Made by a program: the position numbers and the translations under genes. From assembly GCA_029718625.1 (NCBI GenBank), contig CM056380.1, positions 17,798,274 through 17,862,273 on the forward strand: a stretch of DNA of 64,000 nucleotides, given 5' to 3'. The notes under the pieces are model-generated. The model made no database searches and had not been told where the DNA came from. It saw only the letters and a list, made by a program, of their open reading frames with translations. Position 1 is the stretch's first letter. Each line of letters begins with the position of its first letter. The DNA comes from Synaphobranchus kaupii. Taxonomy: Eukaryota; Chordata; Actinopteri; Anguilliformes; Synaphobranchidae. Positions 13,152 to 26,038 of this stretch are shown one piece after another.

Positions 13152-15047
13152 TATCGAGCATGTCAAGCCAGGCTAATTTTAAGCACTTGCTCTGCAGATT
13201 TGAGTGGAACTCTTGCCAAAGTTAATATGTATCCCCCCACCCCCCCTCCTATCAATGTATCAATGGGCCTGTCTGTCATTACTGGCCTGTCTGTCATTAT
13301 TGCCAACTATAAATCACAGTCTTTTGGGACACTTTGTGGAGGGGTTGGGGAGTGGGGGGTGCGTGGAGAGGAGGAGCAGTAATTGGAAACAGGGGCAGCG
13401 AGGAGGAGCTCAGCCAGGGGCAGCGAGACGTGGGATTACAGGCGTGAGTAACACAACGTCTGCTTTACAAGAGACTTTCTGCAAGGAGTGTGCTTTTGGA
13501 GCGGATCAGCGTTAAGGGGGGACTCCCCTGGTACTGGCAGTGTTGGTCTTGGTGTTGACTGGGAGGGGGCCTGAGCTCCTGTGTTGACAGTTCACCACGC
13601 CTGTGTCCCAACACAACACGGCAATACAAAGGCACTGTGTCCCGCCACGGCGCGTCAGCAGCGCACGATGGGAGAATTGCGGTTTCACAAGCCCCCCATT
13701 ACAGGTGCCGCATTAATGACGTGTCAATCACTGGCCTGTTTGAACCAATCAGAATGTTTTACTCTTCACGGTAAAGCACAGTGATTGGTTCAAGTGCACT
13801 GTTACCGTGTGTTAGCTAAGCACCGTTTTCCCATCGCTAGCCTCAGGTGGAAACCGGGGTCTTTTCGGGAGACTAAAGTGGGTCAGGCAGTAAGAGTGTG
13901 GATTTGGGGTACACCATAGGGGGCTGACATTGTGACCTACAGGAGTTTTGGGGGGGGGGTACTGTCTGGGGAGACATGCATACATGCTCTGGAAGTACCG
14001 TGGGTGCAAATAATTAATAAATAAAAAGGAGAGAAAAACAGAGAAAGACAAAAGAAAAAGAACATGGGGGACCCCGGGACCCCCCCCCCAGTACCTGGGT
14101 GAGTGAAGAAGGAGCAAACATGGATCCCCGGGATGATGGATCGTAGCTGATAATGGGTCTCCTCTCCCGGGCCTACCTCTCCGCTCACAGGAAGGGGCGA
14201 CGGCCATGAGCAGAAGCATGCATTAATGAGTTTGTTCTGGTCAAATTCCCGAGCCCCGAGGCCTCGTAGAGCCGTGTGTGTCTTGGTGACCTCCTCAGAT
14301 GTGCTGTAGGACTTGTGGATTTACTCTCTCGTGGACTTCTACTGGCAATCATAAAACTACATTTCCCATAACCTCAGAGCAAATGTGGTAACTCTGGTCA
14401 GCCTCGTCAAAAGAACAGGTTAGCTTGGAGTCACTTTTTTCTTTTTTGTTTGTAGTTTCATGTACAGCTACGTTTTTATATGGGCATATTCATGTTGCTA
14501 TGATGTATTGTACTGATGATGTCATGCCATTAAATATTTTTCAACCTGCCTAAGGACTACGGATGAAGTTGAAGGAAAAAAACGCAAATGTTGATTTATG
14601 TGACCTTTCTTTTTTTTATATTGCATAAATATTTGAATAAACAAGGTTGAATTTACTGTACCATTGCTGATTAATTCTACACAGCAAAATTCCTGGAGAA
14701 AAATCAACGATAAAAGTGCAACAGGGACAATAATTACTGGATTAGCATTTTAAGCATCGCGTGGGAGTTCATTTTACGGGGACATTTTGCTGCGTATGTT
14801 AGTTATGCGACCTGGCAGAGCAGTGTCATGGAAACGGAGTGGATCCCGCCATTGGAGGGCAGGCCAGGCTGCGCGGGTGAGAAGGCCGTCCAAGGCCCAG
14901 CGCGGGAGCGCTCCAGCGGTGGGGGCGGGTCCTCTTTCACTTTCGGGTGAGTCCCTTACAGCTGCAGCCTGCTCCAGCTCCTCTCCAATGTCAGAGGAAA
15001 GTGTGTGTCATGCAAACACACACTACTCATACTACTAGAAAGCAGCT
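13150..15047. other. Non-coding stretch, no gene recognised
   Basis: Short G/C runs occur at 13950-13959 and 14080-14090. A GC-rich patch at 14800-14950 contains GGGGGCGGGTC, an Sp1-like box. No exon, RNA or named repeat was found. Confidence 0.45.
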
Positions 15048-15048
15048 G

Positions 15049-15132
<84 letters not shown>

Positions 15133-15245
15133 TGTGTGTGTGTATATGTGCATAAGTGCGCGTGTGTGTGTGTATGTGTGTGTGTGAGTATATGTGCATA
15201 TGTGCATGTGTGTGTGTATATGTGCATATGAGCGTGTGTGAGTGC

Positions 15246-15287
<42 letters not shown>

Positions 15288-15336
15288 GTGTGCGTGCGTG
15301 TGTATGTGTCTGAGTGCACGTGTGTGTGTGTGTGTG

Positions 15337-15386
<50 letters not shown>

Positions 15387-15392
15387 TGTATA

Positions 15393-15453
<61 letters not shown>
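15048..15453. repeat. Long interrupted (TG)n array
   Basis: About 400 bp of TG with TATG, CGTG and AGTG interruptions. All ORFs across it are Cys/Val or Thr/His artefacts. Confidence 0.95.
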
Positions 15454-15455
<2 letters not shown>

Positions 15456-15627
15456 AGGGTGGATATGCCTCCTTTCTCTGCCGTATTTCCAGTGACTCAT
15501 CTCCACAAAATAATGAAAAGCAGAGTAATAACCTAAAAAGAAAATGACTGTGGTGTCATGGCCAGATGTTATCCCCATAACCAATATGGCACCTCCTGCC
15601 CTCCCAGGGACACAGGTGTGCACATTC

Positions 15628-17495
15628 TAATGCACTTTTCCCACTGGATCCCAGTCTAACACACCTCCTCTAGTGGATACCAGTTTAATGGGCCTCTTCC
15701 TGTGGATCCCAGTCTAATGCACCTCTTCCTGTGGATCCCAGTCTAACGCACCTCTTCCTGTGGATCTCAGGCTAATGGGCCTCTTCCTGTGGATCTCAGG
15801 CTAATGCGCCTCTTCCTGTGGATCCCAGTCTAACGCACCTCTTCCTGTGGATCCCAGTCTAATGCACCTCTTCTTGTGGATCTCAGTCTAATGGGCCTCT
15901 TCCTGTGGATCCCAGTCTAACGCACCTCTTCCTGTGGATCCCAGTCTAATGCACCTCTTCCTGTGGATCTCAGGCTAATGGGCCTCTTCCTGTGGATCCC
16001 AGTCTAATGCGCCTCTTCCTGTGGATCCCAGTCTAATGCGCCTCTTCCTGTGGATCCCAGTCTAATGCACCTCTTCCTGTGGATCCCAGTCTAATGCACC
16101 TCTTCCTGTGGATCCCAGTCTAATGCACCTCTTCCTGTGGATCCCAGTCTAATGCACCTCTTCCTGTGGATCCCAGTCTAATGCACCTCTTCCTGTGGAT
16201 CCCAGTCTAACGCACCTCTTCCTGTGGATCCCAGTCTAATGCACCTCTTCCTGTGGATCCCAGTCTAATGCACCTCTTCCTGTGGATCCCAGTCTAATGC
16301 ACCTCTTCTTGTGGATCTCAGTCTAATGGGCCTCTTCCTGTGGATCCCAGTCTAACGCACCTCTTCCTGTGGATCCCAGTCTAATGCACCTCTTCTTGTG
16401 GATCTCAGTCTAATGGGCCTCTTCCTGTGGATCCCAGTCTAACGCACCTCTTCCTGTGGATCCCAGTCTAATGCACCTCTTCCTGTGGATCTCAGGCTAA
16501 TGGGCCTCTTCCTGTGGATCCCAGTCTAATGCACCTCTTCCTGTGGATCCCAGTCTAATGCGCCTCTTCCTGTGGATCCCAGTCTAACGCACCTCTTCCT
16601 GTGGATCTCAGGCTAATGGGCCTCTTCCTGTGGATCCCAGTCTAATGCACCTCTTCCTGTGGATCCCAGTCTAATGCACCTCTTCCTGTGGATCTCAGGC
16701 TAATGGGCCTCTTCCTGTGGATCCCAGTCTAATGCACCTCTTCCTGTGGATCCCAGTCTAATGCACCTCTTCCTGTGGATCTCAGGCTAATGCACCTCTT
16801 CCTGTGGATCCCAGTCTAATGCACCTCTTCCTGTGGATCCCAGTCTAACGCACCTCTTCCTGTGGATCCCAGTCTAATGCGCCTCTTCCTGTGGATCCCA
16901 GTCTAACGCACCTCTTCCTGTGGATCCCAGTCTAATGGGCCTCTTCCTGTAGATCCCAGTCTTCCAGTGGATCCCAGTCTAACTCACGTCTTCCTGTGGA
17001 TTCCAGTCTAACACACCTCCTCTAGTGGATACCAGTTTAATGGGCCTCTTCCTGTGGATCCCAGTCTAATGCGCCTCTTCCTGTGGATCCCAGTCTAATG
17101 CGCCTCTTCCTGTGGATCCCAGTCTAACGCACCTCTTCCTGTGGATCCCAGTCTAATGGGCCTCTTCCTGTAGATCCCAGTCTTCCAGTGGATCCCAGTC
17201 TAACTCACGTCTTCCTGTGGATTCCAGTCTAACACACCTCTTCCTGCGGATCCCAGTCTAACGCACCTTTTCCTGTGGTTCCCAGTCTAATGGGCCTCTT
17301 CCAGTGGATCCCAGTCTAACATGCCTCTTCCAGTGGATCTCAGTCTAAGTGGCCTCTTATACTGGATCCCAGCATAATGCACCTTTTCCATTGGATCCTA
17401 GTCTAATGCACCTCTTCCAGTGGATCCCATTTTAATGCACCTCTTCCAATAGATCCCAGTCTAAAAACCTCTTCCAGTGCATTGCAGTCTATCAT
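15628..17495. repeat. 29-bp minisatellite, about 60 copies
   Basis: The period is 29 bp. Typical unit text is CACCTCTTCCTGTGGATCCC followed by AGTCTAATG. Variants include CTCAGGCTAATGGG and CTAACG. A rarer segment (AGTCTTCCAGTGG ... CTCCTCTAGTGGATACC) appears at the start of the array and again near 16960-17040, partly also near 17180-17240, indicating higher-order duplication. The last units (after about 17290) are more diverged. There are no unique spacers, so this is not a CRISPR array. Confidence 0.95.
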
Positions 17496-19539
17496 CACTC
17501 TCTCTCGCTCAGTAGCCCTTCTCTCGGCCAGGAACACACATCACACCCAAGTGTTTTTGTACGCAACGGAGACAGCCCTTCCCTAGCCAGGGGATGGAAC
17601 GGCTGTTTAAGCATCCTAAATCAGCCTCCAGGCCTCGTAGCCCGCGGCCAGAAAAGTGCTGTCATCCAGCCGGCCTCGCCGCTTCTCTTTACCTCTGGGG
17701 GTCAAGTAAGGAGAGAACACCAGGTGACTTCATTTGAAAGTTTCCATATTTATGGCCCTGCCAAAAATAAAAAAAATACTAATAATAGAAAAAGAAAAAG
17801 AGGGAAGTAGGTGGTTTCTAGCCTTCCTCCTTCTTCAGTTTGGAGAAAGGCTGAGTTATGATGAAACTTGCATCTTAGGAAATACAGCTAGATAATGATT
17901 AGAAAACGTGACCGCAGACGCTGGCAGACAGGAACACAGTACACAGGGACTTTCCAAATGTACCTGCATTTCCCTCAACCTGGCTATTTGTACCCCTTAA
18001 TATCTCCCCATTCAGCATTAACTTTGGTCATATTTTCCTGATATTATCTCCTCTAGGATATTATCTCACATGCCCTGCACTTATTAATTTTCATAAATGC
18101 CATAGCCTATATCTACCATTAACTATTAATTTTAAGAACGCGTTTATCTACTGTACATGTGTCTCTTGGTGTTTTGGTGAAAGTGTTTTCAGACAAATAA
18201 CTGCAGCAGCAGTTCAAATTGCACCCATTGGCACACAGAGCTCAGTTTCTGGGCACTTTATTGCACCTCTGTGTGTTTCTGGAGTACAGTTACTCAAGCT
18301 AATGTAAAATGAATGACTGAATGAATCAGAGGCGTTCAATTGTTAGTCCTCCCTTGGGACCAGTGGATTTTCAATTAAAGGAAGCGGTAGCCTGCACTAC
18401 TTAAATTTGGTGGCCACGGTGATGTCGGCTGGCTTGTCTTTCTCAGTGCAGTGATGCGCTCCACGGTCTGTTAGCGAATCCTAACCTGCTATCTCCAACT
18501 GTGGGTAAGCCCTGTAGGATGGTGTGTTTTGATTGGCCAAGGTTTTGCCCAGAGAGGGAGGGTTTCAGATGGCAGGGTTACCCCCATCTTACCCCGCGAA
18601 ATAGATTCCTCTGGCTTATCGGGTCGTTGAAGTTTACTTCTATGTACGTAATTTTACATAATGCAATGACTGCAAAGCTGGTGTACTGTGGACTGTAAAG
18701 GGTGACTGACAGTGACTGACAGCTTTCACTCTGAAAGAGACACAGGGCCGGTGCTAGACGTAGGAGACCAGGGTGGTTACCTATAGGGGGCCATTTGTCT
18801 GAGGGGCCAAATGAAGGGGGGTCAAATGAAGGGGGAAAACGCCTATGCATTGCGTCCAGGATAGTCAGTGGTCCACGCACGTGCACCCACCCCCCAGTCA
18901 GCAATCTCGCCTAGGGCTGCAGAAAAGGCTAGAGCCGTGTGCCTGAGGAGATGCCTGCCTGCCCATGCACTCCCAGATCTGTAGTGCGACTGTAAAATCA
19001 TACACCGCTGCCTCCAGTAAGGGCCAGATAACCATGGTCACATGTCAAACTGTCAGCGCCAAAATGGCAATGATAAATAGGTTCCTATACAGGATTGCAA
19101 TTTTTCAAAAATGAAAAAAAAAGAAAAGAAAAATGGATAAGAACTTCCCCCGAAGACGGAAGCGGGAATGCAACCGAATTCTGAGCGCAAACTCGTGAGT
19201 GAGAACAAAACCGCGTCTGTTTTTAGAGGCGTCATGTCTTGCGTCTCGCGTTCATACCCAGCCGCAAAAGGATGGCAGGGCGAGGAGATAGTCGTGTGCG
19301 CGTGTTTCGGTTTCCGCGATCTGACGTTGGCATTGACGTTGACGAGTTCTGTTGCGATGCGCTTGCCATGTGTTTTGAGGACACTGCATTATGCAAATGA
19401 GGAACAAAAAAATGACACGATATGCCATCCGGTGCGGGGTACTTGTGATCATCAAAGACTGTTGAGGGGGGGGGGGGGGACTTTCCGTGGTTGGCATTTT
19501 CGAAACTTAGGAAAATTGCAGAAGTGGTTAAAAATGCCA
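17496..19539. other. Non-coding stretch
   Basis: No gene is recognised. At about 18732-18945 the ends CACAGGGCCGGTGCTAG and GGCTAGAGCCGTGTG are roughly inverted, which suggests a decayed TIR element (weak). A moderately CpG-rich patch lies at 19130-19380. Confidence 0.4.
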
Positions 19540-19586
19540 CAGGGACAGCTGACAGCATAAGACACTGACAGTGTAAGACACCGACC
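19540..19586. repeat. AAGACACTG tandem motif, left block
   Basis: GACAGCATAAGACACTGACA and related units. The same motif array continues at 20765-20935, on the other side of the transposase relic. Confidence 0.6.
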
Positions 19587-20660
19587 ACATAGTTTCTCTT
19601 GATTGCTAAGACACATTTCTTGAAATTATGCTCCATTTCCCAAAACTCTAAACACAAATCCGTAACTGCACACTCAACTCCCCAAACTTCGAACTTCCAG
19701 GTCAAAACCAAACTCTCCATTCAAAACCATGTAATCTTGCTGAAAAACCAAACTTTGCCTTCAGACATAACACAAAAGCCCTCAAAAACACATACACTAC
19801 AATATAGTCTTACACACTGGTGAGATCAATTCAAAACACTACTGTAAAAACCTGCAATGAGTAATGTTGCTTATGGTTTTCCCCCACAACAACCTCTTTA
19901 CAGTACATGATGAACACAATATGAAAGACACAACAAATGTATAAATTTGCTAATTTTTTATTCCTTAATGTACTCTACAATACAGTACAATTTCCTAAGC
20001 AATATACTGTAAAGCAATGAAAAGAAATGTACATAAAGAAAGAAATTTATTCTGCATCCCGTCTCTGGTCTGGGTCAGGCCAGAGAATCTCATCAACTTC
20101 ATAGGCAATATTAGCCCTAGCCAGGCAGCAGGGGAAAAAAACCCTTGCTTGCCTTATCTACCCCTGGCAAGCCTCAACCGTGATGTCTAAACAAGCTTCC
20201 TCCATGGCCTGGAGGAGGTGAACACAGATGTAGGGGTCTCGGTCATAGACCTTCCACCGCCATGCCGAAAAAACTCCTCTATGGGGTTTAGGAAGGGACA
20301 ATATGCCGGTAGAAAGATGTTACTGAATCTTGGGTTATTGGTGAACCAGTCACGAACTAGAGCAGCCCGGTGGAAACGGACGTTATCCCAAATGACAACG
20401 TAGCGTGGCTGCTCTGGTTGTGCTGGTTCCCTCTGGTCTAGTTGGTATACATGATCGCGCAGCGTGGTGTTGTATGGACCAAGGATGGCATGACGGTGGA
20501 GGACCCCTCGGTGGCTGATGGCGGCACACACGGTCACATTCCCCCCTCGCTGGCCAGGGACATTCACAATGAGCCCTTACCCCTTATTCTCCTTTTGATG
20601 AGATTGAACCCAGCTTCGTCAACAAAGATGAGTTCATGAGGAGCGTGTCTGCCTTCGATT
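19587..20660 (-). mobile_element. Tc1/IS630-type transposon relic
   Basis: The left end, CATAGTTTCTCTTGATTGCT followed by AAGACACA, resembles the TIRs of the elements at 35792-37258 and 25372-33734. It holds a broken DDE transposase on the minus strand (20150-20640). The far end is not clear and probably lost. AAGACACTG-type tandem units on both sides suggest insertion into an existing minisatellite. Confidence 0.6.
20150..20640 (-). pseudogene. Broken DDE (Tc1/IS630) transposase
   Basis: Read on the minus strand, a segment with IFVDEAGFN (first catalytic Asp) lies near 20620-20640. A region with NVPGQRGGNVTVCAAISHRG follows, then VVIWDNVRFH (second Asp) and FLNPIEEFF (Glu, near 20270). This DDE spacing and wording is known from IS630/Tc1-like transposases of fish, which cut and paste DNA at TA. 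The gene is broken. There is an in-frame stop and apparent deletion between the first motif and NVPGQ, a frame change in the T run at about 20268-20273, and no N-terminal DNA-binding part. It is therefore not functional. Confidence 0.8.
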
Positions 20661-20764
20661 TCAAAGATTCTCTACAAAAGACATGAAACACAGTAGAGTA
20701 AATGACTACTCTGAAACACATTGCTAGAGTGCACAAATAGTATGCCATCATATAGTCTGTGCTG

Positions 20765-20935
20765 CTGATCACAAGACACTGTTAGAATAAAACAGTGACC
20801 ATTTCAGACTCTGTCAGCATAAGACACTGACTACTTAAGACACTGTCAGCATAACACACTGTCAGAATAAGACACAGACTACTTAAGACACTGTCAGCAT
20901 AAGACACTGCGAGCTTCAGATACCAACATTTTAAG
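20765..20935. repeat. AAGACACTGTCAGCAT tandem array
   Basis: Several units of AAGACACTG spaced by GTCAGCAT, ACTACTT or GTCAGAAT. It is the partner of the short block at 19540-19586. Confidence 0.75.
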
Positions 20936-21189
20936 ACACGGAGGGCTTGTCTGGGTGCAATTGTGCCTCCATGCCTCGAAGCAGAGAAACAAACTCCTTG
21001 TATTTTAATGGGAGGCCAATTACCCGGAGATTAAAGGAGAGAAGCAGGGGCAATGAGCCTGACAGAGAGGCCTGACGGGGAGATCAGTTTATTGTGATCA
21101 GATTTTGGGAGATCAGTGGAGCGAAAAATAAACAGTGCGGACACTCAAAGTCCCTCTGCGATTAGGAAATATGGTCAGCAATAATTCTG

Positions 21190-21750
21190 CAAGAATATAA
21201 CAGCAACTGAATTCATTCTGAAGCGTACAGAAACGTTTTATCTGCTCAATTTCAAGCAAATACCTCCAAACTCATTGGACGACGCTTCATCCTCCAGCAA
21301 GACAATGATCCCTAACATATTGCTAAAGCAATACAGAGTCAAAAACTGGAAAATTATTGACTGGCCAAGTCAGTCACCCGATATGAATCCAATTGAACAC
21401 GCGTTTCATATTCTGAAGAGAAAACCTAAGGCCTGGCAGAGCATCACCAGAGAAGACACTCAGCACCTGGTGATGTCTGTGGGTCACAAACCTCAAGCAG
21501 TTATTGCATGCACAGGATATGCGACAAAGTGGTAAACATGGCTTACTTTCATTTACATAACATTAATATGTCCCAAACATTATGGTGCCCTGAAATGGGG
21601 GGGGAGGTGGGGCTATGGATAAAACGTGTTGTCATTTCTACACGGCGAAACCAAAATATTATAAACATAGTTTAATAAAAGCTGAGATTCTGCACTTTAA
21701 TCGCAATCTAAATCAAATCTAAAACCGTATAGTACAGAGCCAAATAGCGT
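21190..21750 (+). pseudogene. Tc1-like transposon 3' fragment with transposase remnant
   Basis: The plus strand encodes DWPSQSPDMNPIEH near 21360-21400, the catalytic-Glu region of Tc1-type DD34E transposases. It is preceded by text for QQDND (second Asp region) near 21295-21310. A deletion after KRK joins directly to the segment that translates near ITREDTQHLVMS. The 3' untranslated part (TCCCAAACATTATGGTGCCC) follows. The 5' half and both TIRs are missing, so this is a dead fragment. Confidence 0.8.
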
Positions 21751-22568
21751 TGAATAGCAAACAGCGTTGAACTCCCAAACAAGAGATGAAAATATGAACA
21801 AGCCGGGAGTTATGCTGGTTTTGGCGGCTGGGGTGTGCGTTCCCCTCCACTATCGTGACTCAGGCTATCAGCACAGGAAGGAAACCGGGCTGAAACACGC
21901 AAAAAATAAAACCGAAAGAAATGACCAAAATAGGTTTACCAGTGAGAGACAGCCAGAGAGATGGAAAAAGAAGGGAAGAACACTCAAGACCCGTGTGAAA
22001 TTCTGTAGTATCTCTTGTTCTCTTATATTTTTTATTGTAAAAATGCAAATGTTTATTATCCCTGACCTTGGAACACGGTGTACACCCCCAACTCTGCAGC
22101 TGCAAAGTGAAGGGGAGGGGAGGGGGGGAGGGGGGGGGGGATTCCTCTGGCTCTTATGACTCGTTATATGAGAATCTCCTGGATGGGAAGAGCCTGGGAA
22201 TAATGGGAATAATGTGGCACACTGGGAGACTTGGCCCTGTTAGTCTTCGCTGCTGTTTCTTATTTTGTCCAGGCCACATCTCAGAGCCAGCAGTACTTGT
22301 CTGTTGGCCTCTGAATCTGTATTCTTAAAAGGATAAAAAATTAATGTTTGCATTGCTCACTTGTTAAGTTGACACCGTTGTCAGCTGTTATGGCTTGTGC
22401 TGTACATACCAATGTGCGTTACACGCATCAGCATTCTTAGCCGTTTCCCAAGAAGTATGTGACCTCTGACCTTTGGACCAGGGGACATGTCTATTGTTGT
22501 CCTATCGTAACTATTACTTCACTGCACAGTTATGACTTTATCACTTCTTTCAAATAGTTTATCACTTT

Positions 22569-22571
<3 letters not shown>
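21751..22571. other. Non-coding stretch
   Basis: Nothing is recognised except a purine-rich G tract at 22108-22141. Confidence 0.45.
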
Positions 22572-22658
<87 letters not shown>

Positions 22659-22737
22659 AATGCAAGTGTGTTAGTGCATGCACGCAAGTATGTCTACACA
22701 GGCAAGTGAACTTCTGTCTGTGTGCTTGTGAACTCAG

Positions 22738-22778
<41 letters not shown>
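22572..22778. repeat. Two (GT)n arrays
   Basis: A (GT)42-like array at 22572-22656 and a second of about 19 units at 22740-22778. Confidence 0.95.
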
Positions 22779-22780
<2 letters not shown>

Positions 22781-22837
22781 TGCTTGCGTACCTGTTTGTG
22801 CGTGCATTACATTAGCACACTCACACAGCTTTTTTTT

Positions 22838-23000
22838 TACTTTTTTTTTTACATAGTATCCATTTATACAGCTATTCAATTATACTGAAGCAATTCAGGT
22901 TAAGTACCTTGCTCAAGGGTACAATGACAGTGTCCTACCTGGGAATCGAACCTGCAACCATTCGATTACAAGTTTCTGAACCATTATACTACACTGCCGC
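22838..23000 (-). mobile_element. tRNA-derived SINE, V-SINE-like
   Basis: Read on the minus strand, the head begins GCGGCAGTGTAGTATAATGG near 23000. A perfect B-box GGTTCGATTCC lies at 22942-22952, followed by CCTTGAGCAAGGTACTTAAC, a core motif I associate with fish V-SINEs. The tail runs into a T/A stretch near 22838. It is better preserved than the copies at 12601 and 44762. Confidence 0.8.
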
Positions 23001-23121
23001 ATGGGTACATGTGTGTCCATGCCTGTGTGTGTGCATCAACATGTGTTCAAGTATGTGCATGTATGTAGTATGTGCTTGAGTTCTATGGTAACACGTTGAT
23101 CTTACCCCTTCTCCTCATTCC

Positions 23122-23735
23122 CCCGATGCAGCTAATCTCTGTGTGACTTCTCCTCATTCCCCCGATGCGGCTAATCTCTGTGTGACTTCTCCTCATTCCC
23201 CCGATGCGGCTAATCTCTGTGTGACTTCTCCTCATTCCCCCAATGCAGCTAATCTCTGTGATTTCTCCTCATTCCCCCGATGCGGCTAATCTCTGTGTGA
23301 CTTCTCCTCATTCCCTCAATGCGGCTAATCTCTGTGTGACTTCTCCTCATTCCCCCGATGTGGCTAATCTCTGTATGACTTCTCCTCATTCCCCCGATGC
23401 GGCTAATCTCTGTATGACTTCTCCTCATTCCCCCGATGCAGCTAATCTCTGTGTGACTTCTCTTCATTCCCCTGATGCGGCTAATCTCTGTATGACTTCT
23501 CCTCATTCCCCTGATGCGGCTAATCTCTGTATGACTTCTCCTCATTCCCCCGATGCAGCTAATCTCTGTGTGACTTCTCATTCCCCCGATGCGGCTAATC
23601 TCTGTGTGACTTCTCCTCATTCCCCTGATGCGGCTAATCTCTGTGTGACTTCTCCTCATTCCCCCTGATGCAGCTAATCTCTGTGTGACTTCTCCTCATT
23701 CCCCCGATGCAGCTAATCTCTGTGACTTCTCTCCT
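23122..23735. repeat. 39-bp minisatellite, about 15 copies
   Basis: The unit is 39 bp, reading CTTCTCCTCATTCCCCCGAT followed by GCGGCTAATCTCTGTGTGA. Because 39 is a multiple of three, both strands stay open across the array (plus 23243-23668, minus 23249-23659) and give 13-residue repeats. There is no sign that either is a gene. Variant positions are mostly CpG to TpG or CpA (GATGCGG, GATGTGG, GATGCAG, CCTGATG), which fits methylation-driven decay. Confidence 0.93.
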
Positions 23736-23745
23736 TGTTCTCCAG

Positions 23746-24265
23746 CGCTCCCTCTCTCCTTCATTCCCCACAGGACAAAAGCCTGTGGCCTTCTTTTTTC
23801 ATCCTAGCTTCAAAGGAAGACGTGGCAGAACCAATCCCTGCGCACAGAACCGGGGGCATGTTTACACTGTGAACAAGGAGAAGGGCTTGACGATCAGGAG
23901 AAGTTCCTCATTTGGAGCAGCATCCACCTCCTTACTTTGTAAACTCGCTAAACTTTGTTTAGGACCGCGCGCTGCCGCTTCTTTGAAGATAAACGATACA
24001 GTAAATCATTAATGAGCCTCAGTTTGCGCACGGCGGAAATCATGCATGTTTAAGTTCCCTTTAATGGTACACTAAGCTACTTTTTTCTGCTCAAAATTTG
24101 GGCACATAATAATCTAAGTATTGCCCTAGTCCTGTTAGGCTAATGGTCGGCTTGACCCTGGTTTTCTATCGCTCGAGTGTCTACAAAAACAAAGTTACAG
24201 TCAGTCAGATTGTTTTCCTTGCAATCTGATTGCTTCTAACAAGTTTCAGCTAGCATTTATATTAT
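23746..24265. other. Non-coding stretch
   Basis: No repeat or exon is recognised. A 101-codon plus-strand ORF begins in the minisatellite end and has no known domain. Confidence 0.45.
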
Positions 24266-24426
24266 AGATCACAAACCTCTCCTCAGGTATCCCCAGGTGG
24301 ATCCAGGTATTCGATGTGTTCCATCTCAAGCACACATGATGCAACTAATCAAGGGCTTGCGGTGGAACACATCCAATACCTGGATCCGGCTGGCGGAACC
24401 CGAGGAGAGGTCTGGGAACCGCTGTT
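24266..24426. mobile_element. hAT-like MITE
   Basis: The arms are ACCTCTCCTCAGGTATCCCC on the left and the inverse GCTGGCGGAACCCGAGGAGA on the right. Both contain the inverted pair CCAGGTATTCGATGTGTTCC / GGAACACATCCAATACCTGG. The right terminus (CAGCGGTTCCCAGA on the minus strand) is hAT-like; the left terminus has decayed. Confidence 0.7.
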
Positions 24427-25371
24427 ATAGGTGATTGAGTTGGTTTGAGTTCCTGCTTCCAATTGGTGCCTCGCCTCTTTGAGATCACCCGTTAGAAGTA
24501 CCTGACAAAGCTAGGGAGACTTACGGTGCCAAAGTGTCAACCTGGTCAGGACCATAGTAACAAGAGATTTTGAGCCTAACTAATGAGGCTAAGCCAATGA
24601 CAGCGATATATTATGCATTATCGCACTACCCCCTTTCAACCACCAGGTGGCAACATAGATCCTTATTTTTTTTCCAGGCCATGCACTTGGAAGTTTTTTT
24701 GTCTACATGCTGCCTTATTTCACTAAACAAATTTACGAATGGCAAATTTACACTTTCCTGTGGAAGTTATCAGTTGTCCGTGTGCATTTTGGTCAACGTC
24801 CCCAAAAATTAATGTGTACACATACTCTTTGCTTAACCAGAAAACTGCATAGAAGCCACAACCAGCAAATACACAGAAATATACAGGTATGCATGCATTT
24901 GCTTTAGGCAGTTGAGATTAGAACAGCCAGTTCTATCAGTTGTAAGCGTGAAAGGCATCTGCAGTGGCTTATTTTGTATTTTGATGTATACAACAGTGTA
25001 AGAAAGCCCTATTGAGGTAGTAATTCTGCATCAGATATAAGATACACACCTTGGCAACATTGAAGTTAATTGGGCAGTTAGGCTAAATTGTAAAACTGAT
25101 CCCACCATTATAGCAGTGGTATATCTAATTGTGTTTTTTTTTTTGTATTGATTTTAATCTTGACCTTGAGGTTTTCTGTTATTCTGTTATAACCAACAAG
25201 GACACAGTAGACCTTTACCAAACCAAAAAATAAAAGCTTTACGTGCCTATGTTTTAAAGACTTTCACCACAGACCACCTTATCTCACATGACTTCCGAAT
25301 GACCCAGAAACTGAACCAGCAACATATTACAACTCAAATCAAGACTAGTGAAAAATGAAAGAGCCAACAGC
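24427..25371. other. AT-rich non-coding stretch
   Basis: No gene or repeat is recognised. Confidence 0.45.
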
Positions 25372-26038
25372 CAGTTTTTTCTATTGCTTACAAGCTATTT
25401 ATGAAACAGAATTCACTTTTGCAAAATACTTAACACAACCCTCAGAACAGAATCACATTTTGCAAAATGACACATTTCATCTGCAAAATGCTCTAATGCT
25501 CTCAAAATGTTGAATACATGCGCCAAAGGCAAATAAGTGCATCAAAAAGTTATTTTTTATCCATCATTTCATAAAGGCACAATTAAAACTAACTATAAGC
25601 ATCAATATGACATGATCATAGATCTGAGTGCCTGAGTTCTAGTCTATGATCTCTTCTTTGGTCTTTTTTATGGTGATACATTGTCGTAATTTGTAGGTAC
25701 CCGTATATGTAAACATGTTACCACAGCAAGAGCTGCAATAATTGTCACCTGACAGCTGACTAAAACAGCAAAGCAGACATGATTCTTCACTCAAACTCAA
25801 ATATACTTAGACTTTTTATTTACTGCATTTACAGCCACGTTCATCATACACAACTCACCAACTCACTGGTGTTTTATAGTTGAGTATGGACTGATTGTTG
25901 ATTGGACAATTGAGCACTTAGGATTTGCACATGTGCAGTAGAGATTTACTTGTGTGCCATTAGTGTTGTCTGCTGTGACCAAATCATGTCAGTTTTGTCT
26001 GGCAGGACTTACTTAGCTGATTTTTGTGTCATGTGATG

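Noticed and set aside
15628..17495. CRISPR-like array (29-bp repeats)
   Set aside because: Units are head-to-tail with no unique spacers, in a vertebrate genome. It is a minisatellite.
23243..23668. 141-codon repeat protein (13-residue units) and its 136-codon minus-strand partner
   Set aside because: Both exist only because the minisatellite period is a multiple of three. Neither has a supported start, splice structure or known repeat fold.
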